A stretch of 64,000 nt of DNA from Nereocystis luetkeana (lineage: Eukaryota; Sar; Phaeophyceae; Laminariales; Laminariaceae), in NCBI GenBank assembly GCA_031213475.1, contig JARUPZ010000013.1:8021338-8085337 (forward strand). Direction: 5' to 3'. Position 1 is the stretch's first letter. Each line of letters begins with the position of its first letter. The notes beneath the pieces are model-generated. The model was not told the DNA's origin, made no database searches, and was given only the letters and a program-made list of their open reading frames with translations. Below are positions 57,131 to 64,000 of the stretch, piece after piece. The position numbers were made by a program, and so were the translations under genes.

Positions 57131-57905
57131 CAGTCACGATGACTGTCATCATTTTCGCGAGCCCTCCAGCCGACTTGGAGACAATTCCTGCACCATCGGC
57201 GTACAACATGCCCCATACAACCCTTCGCACGCACGCCAATGGCTCCTGCTCCTCTGTTCGAACTACTCCAGCATCACCGAGTTGGACCAAATCCCTCACG
57301 ATGGCTTCGTCTTGGCTGAAATGCACTAACTAGTACGACGTGTAACGCAGCAGCGAATAATACGTTGAACAGTAACGGTGATAGTACACAGCCTTGCCGC
57401 AGCCCCTGCGTGACATCAATCATTCCGAGTGCTCGCCGTCATCAGTACGCACCCGAGACTGCATGCCATCGTGTATAATTCTCAGCATCTTGGTTGGTAC
57501 GCCAAAGCGTGTGAGTACCTTCGATAACAGCTCCCGGTCGACAGAGTGGTACGCTTTCTGCAGATCGATGAAGCACACGTACAAGGGGATTTTTCTCTGT
57601 CGTCCGAGCTTCTTGCAACCGGCGCACGACGAACAACATATTAATGGTTGATCGTGCGGGGCGGAAGCCGCACTGCTGTTCCTCACTCAGGGAGTAGTTC
57701 TTCTCGGTTTCGCAGTAAGTAGTTGCTGAGGCGGGACGCGACGATTTTCTACAATACTTTGCCTGCGTGGGCAACAAGCGAAATCCCTCTGTACTTGTTT
57801 CAGTCAGTTCGGTCCTTCTTTCTGTGAAGGATCTTGATGATCGCATGTTTCCATTGCTGGGGGACTTCTCCTGTTAACCAAACAGTGACAAGGTTGCTGT
57901 GAGTT
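57131..57905 (-). pseudogene. LINE reverse transcriptase copy 2, catalytic part
   Basis: Continues the LINE cut at 38683. On the minus strand 57846-57420 encodes the palm ([20 protein letters not shown] in shifted frames), and 57326-57131 the region with YADGAG, where the second catalytic Asp of YADD has become Gly. Similarity to copy 1 stops at about 57905, so the N-terminal part is missing. Confidence 0.83.
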
Positions 57906-58009
57906 CGACTGGTTCTTAATTCTGTCGTATAGTAGTTGATACACTCAATTTTCAATTTAGCGAGCTGCCTAATACGCCTGTACAACTATTTACTCTGTTC
58001 TATACGTAC

Positions 58010-58195
58010 AATTCGATGCGAGTCGACGAGTGAAGAAAAGGCTGTAATATTCTCGCGATACAAATGAAGGCACGTACCGTAGCGGGAAGGGGGGAAAAGA
58101 GCCTGCTATTATGTGAAACCCCGGATCACAGTTAGTTACGAGTTGGAAGGAGAGAGAGAAGAAGATGTGCGACGATAATGAATGGGATGAGAAAA
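58010..58195 (+). mobile_element. SINE fragment lacking its tRNA head
   Basis: Starts within the body (CAATTCGATGCGAGTCGACG) and runs to the AATGGGATGAG tail. 5'-truncated copy of the SINE family at 61256. Confidence 0.75.
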
Positions 58196-58239
58196 AATAA
58201 ATGAATAACGTCTTTCATTTTTGTTTTTAGCGTATTTCA

Positions 58240-58740
58240 TTTATATTGAAAATAGGAGTATATGGGAGTTGTGTGTAACTTATGATAACATGTACCTGGT
58301 ATTAATATAACCTCGTACTTTTAGAGCAATTACTACTGAATTTCAGCACAACAACACGATTTTATTTTACTTACTTGATTCGTGGTGGGAATGGATGGGA
58401 ACAGACCACCACGAATGAATTTATCTCGCAGGTCAAGAGGCACGTTATGTCCGCCGGAGGGCAAACTTTCGCGGGAGAGATTTTATCGGCGGGACGGGAC
58501 GGTAGTTGTTCGGTGTCACGGCGGGACAGGACGGTAATTGATCGATGTCACGGCGTGACGGGACGATAATTTTCATTGAGGGAGGTTTGATCGGCGGGAC
58601 GGGACGGTATGTATGTGACGACGGTCAGGGAATTCGTCGACGGGACGGGACGGGAAGGCACGGCGGGACCATTTCGACGGCGGTTTCACCCTCCGGTCCC
58701 GTCCCGTCCCTACGGTTCCGTCCCGTTGAAAGACCGTGTA
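58240..58740 (-). repeat. GGGACGGG-word repeat E1, right copy
   Basis: Reverse complement of 25207-25640, including the embedded TACCTGGTA and the CAAGAGGCACGTTATG landmark at 58434. Words GGCGGGACGGGACGGT switch to GTCCCGTCCCGTCC near 58690. Confidence 0.6.
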
Positions 58741-58749
58741 TCAACGAGT

Positions 58750-58890
58750 AGGTTTGCCGGAGGATTAGAGTTAGGGTGAGGGGTTGGGTTGGGTCTTCGC
58801 CCGTACCTGGATCCCAACAGGAGCCAAAACACCTGAACAGCCTACCAACCTAAAGATCCCTTGTACCAAATTGTTTAAGATCCTCGGAGG
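58750..58890 (+). repeat. Second copy of the telomere-like dispersed repeat
   Basis: CAACAGGAGCCAAAACACCT and CAGCCTACCAACCTAAAG match 24025-24090. Upstream GATTAGAGTTAGGGTGAGGGG resembles degenerate telomere repeat. Confidence 0.5.
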
Positions 58891-59745
58891 CATAAACTAT
58901 CCAATAAATAACCAGTCGAATTCAGACCTATGCCAACGAGACAGCGAACTTTCAATAAAAGGTTTGAATTTCAAAGATACGCGCCAAACATATTCAGAAC
59001 ACGCTTCCTATGGGCCACGTAAAAAAAGCAAAATGTTCCTAACTTACTTGTGGAAAAGCCCGAAAAAAGCAAATCTGAACTCAGGTCCATCGTTGGTTCG
59101 AAGCGGCGAGATTCCGAGTCCTCGACGGGCATCGATTAACAATACCAACGATTGCGTTATGATTTCTGAACGGAGTGCGCTCGTTAGGGCCTCCGACCCA
59201 CCGTCTTCACACCATGGGCGGTGTCATTTGGCGGGAGCTGACGAGGTGTATCACAAAAAAAACATTTGGCCGCTGGTTTGAACAAAACAGAATACAAAAC
59301 TTCTCTTTCCGTCTCGAACAACAAAAAAATTACCAGGGTACTCTTTTTCAGGTTTGAGACGATACCGTAGGACGCCGCCGGCAAGCTCTCGCCCCCTAGA
59401 CCATGGATCCACCTGATATCTTCGAGGCCGTCATCTATAGTCATTGGCCTAGCCAGATAGATACCGAGTGGGTTGGCCGTGGGCTGAGTGTATGTCGAGA
59501 TCGAGCGTCGATTGTCGCACGAGCTGGTGTTGATCACCGTGTTGACAATTAATTTGCAAGCAGAAAAACAAAATGCTCCGCCTGCAGCCGTTGGGGGGAA
59601 ATACATTACCAGGTATATAAAAAACATGTTTCTCTTTTTTTCCCAAAGCGGCGGTACAAGAAAAATTTCGGCTGTTTTATTTGAAAACCAACTTTTGAAC
59701 TTCGAGTTTCCATTCTTGGCATAATATTAGGTCTCAATGTCACGT
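58891..59745. other. No recognised gene
   Basis: Open frames on both strands show no family resemblance. One TACCAGGTA at 59607. Confidence 0.5.
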
Positions 59746-59749
59746 ATTT

Positions 59750-60952
59750 TCGAATTTTCATCATTTTAATCCTGGAAAATAGATATGAAATAGCCAGCTG
59801 AGTCACTAGACGTTTTTTCATACGCGAGAGAGTCTGTGGAAATGAAAGTAAGAACTGCCACAGCAGTAGTAGCCGCAAGCTTGCCACACCACGCACGAAT
59901 AGAACAGAGACCACTCAACTCACGGCCGCCCAAAACCAGTTCAGGTGACATGTCATCAAGCGAGACGCAAAACGTGCGCGGTGAACGATGTAGGGCCGAG
60001 TGTTCCACACTAAACCTAGTAGTTCGGTCTAAGTCAAAGCATGTATGTGTCACAAGGCAAACTTGCTTGCTCTCTGTCAAGGGCTAAAAAAAAAAAAAAA
60101 AAAAAGCTGTCCTCTAGCATCTTTGTTATGACGGGTACGGACGCCATGGATGCCTATCTCACGGGCGAGGTCGATCGAAAAAGCAGCGACCGGCACTAAA
60201 ATAACCGCCGCCGCCACCACCTCCACCACCACCTATCTCCACCTACCTACCTCCACAACCACCAATAACACAGCGCAATCACAATGATCATCAGAACAAC
60301 AGCCTCCGTGAGCTGGCACCGCAACAAGAGTACTTGGGGCAGGGATGCGAAGAAATAAATATTTAAAACGTCGCCCGTGTAGTGGTAGCACTTCTCGGAG
60401 CTTGTGGTCCGCGGGTCGAGAAGGAAAACGTCTGCGTCGGGACGACTCCCTTCGCGCAACCAGCAGTGCGGTGGGGTCTTTACGTACAACTGTGAGCCGA
60501 CCATTGCTGCAGCAGGAAAGAACAAATATATGTTTACCGTCCCGTTCAGCCGAGGAAAAAATATTTACCGTCCCGCCCCGTCGAAGAAAAAATAAAATTA
60601 TTACCGTCCCGTCCCGCCGTGGGGAAACATATCAACCGTCCCTTCCCACCGAGGGAAAAAAATATTTACCGTCCCGTCCCGCCGAGGAAAAAAAGAATTA
60701 CCGTCTCGTCCCGTCCCGCCGGAAGAAAAAGTATTTACCGTCCCGTCCAGTCGTGAAAATCTGTCCCGTTGATTTTTACCATCCCGTCCCGTGGAGAAAT
60801 TGTGCAGGCGCAGTCCCGTCCCGCCAATTTTACATGTATTCATTTTACCGTCCCGTCCCGTCCCGTTGTCATTTCGGTCCCCGCCAAACATGATTAATCT
60901 GCCCCGTCCCGTCCCACTTCGCTTCTAAGTCACTAATCGGTTGTAAGCCTTG
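59750..60952 (-). repeat. GGGACGGG-word repeat E2, right copy
   Basis: Reverse complement of 25680-27475 without its SINE and LINE-arm insertions. Contains the CCGTCCCGTCCCGCC array at 60530-60920 and ends TAAGCCTTG. On the minus strand, 60525-60247 is an open frame of 92 codons with a predicted membrane helix near its end (VVLMIIVIALCYWWLWR). That segment is conserved in the other copy, which has stops. It may be a captured gene fragment; no family assigned. Confidence 0.65.
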
Positions 60953-61255
60953 CAAAAAACAGCGGCATCGGCCACCAAAAGACAAAACTTCCCCGACAAA
61001 AAGCCGACGCTCCCACCCCCCGTAGAACTACCTGATTTCGGTGCGTAAAAATCCGTAATATCCAAGAGCATAATATCGCGGAGATCGCGCCTGAATATTG
61101 AACTGAAAGTTCGTGTGTTCGTGTACGTCTACATGGTGCAAAGGTGAAGTTTTACAGGGTAGAAAAACGAATAGTAATGGTGAAATCGCCGAAAAACTGG
61201 CTGTTTTGGGGGATATTTCGAAGTAATGTAGTCGCCATCATGAGTTATGCCGGTC
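60953..61255. other. No recognised gene
   Basis: Unique-looking sequence between repeat E2 and a SINE. Nothing identifiable. Confidence 0.5.
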
Positions 61256-61573
61256 GCCCCGGTGGTTCAAGTGGTTAACCTCGAATTCTACTTGTTTGAG
61301 TCCTGGGTTCGAGCCCCACGTGGGTCGGACTTTGACTTTATTTGCAAAAATAAAAAAAAGGATTCAATTGTTGAGAGCGCCTTGCAGCGTGGGTAGGCAC
61401 AATTCGATGCGAGTCGACGAGGGAAGAAAAGGCTGAAATCTTCTAGCGATAAAAATGAAGGCACGTACCGTAGCGGGAAGGGGGGAGAAGAGCCTGCTAT
61501 GTGACCCCGGATCTGAGTTACGAGTTGGAAGGAGAGAGAGAAGAAGATGTGCGAAGATGATGAATGGGATGAG
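61256..61573 (+). mobile_element. tRNA-derived SINE, full-length, plus strand
   Basis: The head (61256 to about 61329) carries box A TGGTTCAAGTGG and box B GGTTCGAGCCC. An A-rich link, the shared body (ATTCGATGCGAGTCGACGAG) and the tail GGATCTGAGTTACGAGTTGG to AATGGGATGAG follow. About 320 bp. The head is tRNA-like but does not fold into a convincing cloverleaf acceptor stem, so it is not called as a tRNA gene. Confidence 0.82.
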
Positions 61574-61599
61574 AAGAGAAGAAGAAGAAGAAAGAAATA

Positions 61600-62045
61600 C
61601 GCCAAGGGGCTGGGCATAGTTGACGAACGCAGGGCGTAGACGGCAACCTGGGTAGCAAGGTACCAGGCGGATTACTAGGGGGAACCTGTCTATACTAATC
61701 GTAGTGCCACAAACCGCTGCCGCCACCTGGAGAGTGCTTTGGGCTTAGCTCTGCCTGTTATTTTCCCTTCCTTTTTTTTCTCTAGTTCTTTGTCTTACTC
61801 TGTTCACAAGGAGCGGTTGTTTCGTTATTTATTATTTATTTTTTTCAAGCTCGTCCTTTTTCAAGTGTTCGCCACCACGCCTGCTGGGGGGGGCGGCACG
61901 GCGGATTATTTCCTTTATTATTTTATTTTTTATTTTATTTTCTCCTTCTATTTGTTTACCAGGTACTTGGTTTTTGTTTTCTGTTTCATTGTTTCCTTTT
62001 GTTTCTCTATTTCCTAGAATATGTATGTCGTGCCTGTCGTATCTG
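61600..62045 (-). repeat. LINE arm, further copy
   Basis: Reverse complement of the arm at 1709-2340: ACCGCTGCCGCCACCTGGAG, CCTTTTTCAAGTGTTCGCCA and TATGTCGTGCCTGTCGTATC are shared landmarks. No reverse transcriptase sequence adjoins it. Confidence 0.7.
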
Positions 62046-62070
62046 CTTCTTTTTTTTTTTTTTTTTTTGG

Positions 62071-62118
62071 CTTATCCCATTCACTATCTTCGCACATATT
62101 TTTCTCTCTCTCCTTCCA
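62071..62118 (-). mobile_element. SINE tail fragment
   Basis: Reverse complement of the SINE tail, directly abutting a plus-strand SINE head. Confidence 0.6.
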
Positions 62119-62448
62119 GCCCCGGTGGTTCAAGTCGTTAACCTCCAATTAATTCTACTTGTGTTTGAGTCCTGGGTTCGAGCCCCAGGTGGGTCGGACA
62201 TTTGACTTTATTTGCAAAAATAAAAATAAAAATGATTCAATAGTTGAGAGCGCCTTGGAGCGTGGGTAGGCACAATTCGATGCGAGTCGACGAGGGAAGA
62301 AAAGGCTGCAATCTTCTCGCGATAAAAATAAAGGCACGCACCGTAGCGGGAGGGGGGGAGAAGAGCCTGCTATGTGACCCCGGATCTGAGTTACGAGTTG
62401 TGGGAGGAGAGAGAGAAGAAGATGTGCGAAAATAATAAAAAGGATGAG
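62119..62448 (+). mobile_element. tRNA-derived SINE, full-length, plus strand
   Basis: Same organisation as 61256-61573, with a 4-base insertion (AATT) in the head between box A and box B and GTCG in place of GTGG at the end of box A. Box B GGTTCGAGCCC is intact. Confidence 0.8.
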
Positions 62449-64000
62449 CCAAAAAAAAAAAAAAAAAACGTAACTCAGGAAAAAAAGAAAGGAGCATGTA
62501 AGAAAATGATGCTCATGCTCCCAGGAAAATATGAAACCCAGCCTGAGGCCGATTTTTCAGTTTCTTACTAGCGGGTCGATACTGTACTCACCTAACCGCT
62601 TGTTTGTTTTTGATTGGTTGTTTGTTTGTTTTTTGTTTGTTCTGTTTTTTTCCCATACCAAACCCCAAACCAGATATAGAATGAAACAACTCAACCAGCC
62701 AGTTTTTTCCCCATAAATATCCGAACACAAGTCAGACATAGACATGAAAAAAGTATAAAGTTTCTCCCGTATCATACTACTGGTAGTGAAGACATGAAAA
62801 AAAAACCAAAAACCTAGCATGTAGGTGGACCGCTTCACATGCACACACATGGATACAGCATGGTCACCCCAACATGTTCAATTCACATGAAGGTTGGGTC
62901 TCGTGGTAGGATACCCGTAAAACTTTACCGATTTCCATCGGGCGGTGGAAGTCTGGTCTGACATTAGTCCTAACCTCCCCGACATTGGGTGCACATACCA
63001 AGCGCTGAATGAAGGGGAGGGGTGGATGATGCATGACATTAAGTCAAGACCTATTATACTCATGAAACAAACACCTTGCATTCGACTGACCACATAACCA
63101 TAGAGAGGAGGAGCACCAAGCGGTACGTAGATGTCTTGATATCTTGAAGGATAGAAACCTGTATAAAGTGTGGGGGGATGGTTGGCCAAGCTTTCGGCAG
63201 TGAAGGTCTACTCGGGAGCATTAGTGGGGTAGTTACTCATGACCATGGTGAAACGTACATATATATGGTGGAGAAAGAGACGTATGGGGCCCCAGTGTGT
63301 GAGCAAGGTTTTGTGTTATGCAAGCCGTCCTTGAACCTTGCATGGTAAAAATGACCTCCCTGGAGGAAAGTAACCAGTACAGCAGCGGGGCAAGAATGTA
63401 GAAGATACGATCGTGGGACGCCAGCATGGTTACCATGCAGATGCCCTGACACAAGTACTTGTGTGGGACACAGGTACTTGTGTGAAGGGTGTTGCACTTG
63501 GCTCCAGACTACGAGCCCGTGTTGGAGACACTATTTGGTGTGGTGCGCCGGCAAAAGAACTGAAAGATACCAGACCCCCAACGAGTACTAGGATTGGGAA
63601 GTCCCAGTAACTTGAACGCTTCCCACTACCATCGTGAATACAAACAAGCTGGAGATATTCTCGGAAGAGATTAATTAGGAGAAAGACGGCGAGGCAGGGT
63701 GAGTGGAGCAAAAAAGGCTGGCAGGATAAAGTACTAATAATGGTGCTGAAAATTGGTGTTCCTAGCGACATGACGAGGATTGAGTTCAAGAGGGAAATCA
63801 AAGAAGTAGAACTGTACTGCTTTGCAATAGGAAACGTAGAACGAGAGGGAGAACACTTTCGAGTCACGCTACAGCCGAGAGCGAGCATGGGGTGGCAGAG
63901 GATGAAGACAGAAAAAGTGTCGGCAAGGGTTAGATGACAGGGATGGAGAGTATGTGTAGCTAATGAAATAGCGAAACTAAGACGTAGTTCTAGGGTGAAC
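62449..64000. other. No recognised gene
   Basis: Open frames of up to 152 codons on the minus strand (63888-63430) do not resemble a family I know. ACACAAGTACTTGTGT near 63449 followed by a near-repeat (CACAGGTACTTGTGTG) forms a short palindromic pair. Confidence 0.5.

Larger units (their letters stand above)
1530..61965. other. Dispersed quasi-palindrome TACCWGGTA, 18 sites
   Basis: Starts at 1530, 1576, 2011, 17957, 18118, 20898, 20979, 21372, 23715, 24266, 25581, 25626, 27662, 28957, 39580, 58293, 59607 and 61957. Most have an R before and a Y after, extending the symmetry. The 28957/39580 pair is due to elements A and B, and 25581/58293 lie in homologous repeats. The others are in different contexts. 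Confidence 0.75.

Noticed and set aside
61256..61329. Functional tRNA gene
   Set aside because: Box A and box B are present, but the acceptor and anticodon arms do not pair convincingly and three copies have the same long non-tRNA tail; it is a SINE head.

Overview
This is a repeat-dominated stretch of a eukaryotic nuclear genome. I see no bacterial operons, rRNA genes or convincing intact host gene. LINE, SINE, Ty1/copia, Ty3/gypsy and hAT-type elements are all present. The gypsy proteins end in a conserved YWRVR(F/Y) module that I associate with stramenopile (brown alga, diatom, oomycete) retroelements, so an alga-like stramenopile is my guess. The sequence alone does not settle the organism.

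Layout. 1-1.7 kb: featureless apart from a 90-bp foldback element. 1.7-5.7 kb: a dead LINE reverse transcriptase (minus strand) between inverted arms of about 570 bp. 5.8-11.8 kb: an old, broken Ty1/copia element with both LTRs. 11.9-23.6 kb: a cluster of hAT-like DNA transposons recognised from 8-bp target duplications, CAG-type termini and subterminal arrays of short GC-rich words; one 6.8-kb element sits inside another, with a third inside that. 23.7-27.5 kb: small repeats, a possible first exon of a host membrane transporter, and GGGACGGG-word repeats. 27.5-57.9 kb: one LINE copy split by two near-identical, defective LTR elements (A, 9.0 kb; B, 18.4 kb as it stands). B is itself split by a third, very young gypsy element (9.2 kb) that carries an uninterrupted 1510-codon pol. 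57.9-62.4 kb: inverted counterparts of the 25-27 kb repeats, tRNA-derived SINEs and a LINE arm. 62.4-64 kb: nothing recognised.

How it fits together. Target duplications give a relative order: LINE copy, then A and B independently, then the gypsy inside B. A and B share the same frameshifts and stop in their only coding remnant (an integrase), so they were probably already defective and moved with proteins supplied by another element. The gypsy inside B encodes a related integrase but appears to lack gag. A separate oddity is the quasi-palindrome TACCWGGTA, found 18 times where about 0.5 would be expected by chance.
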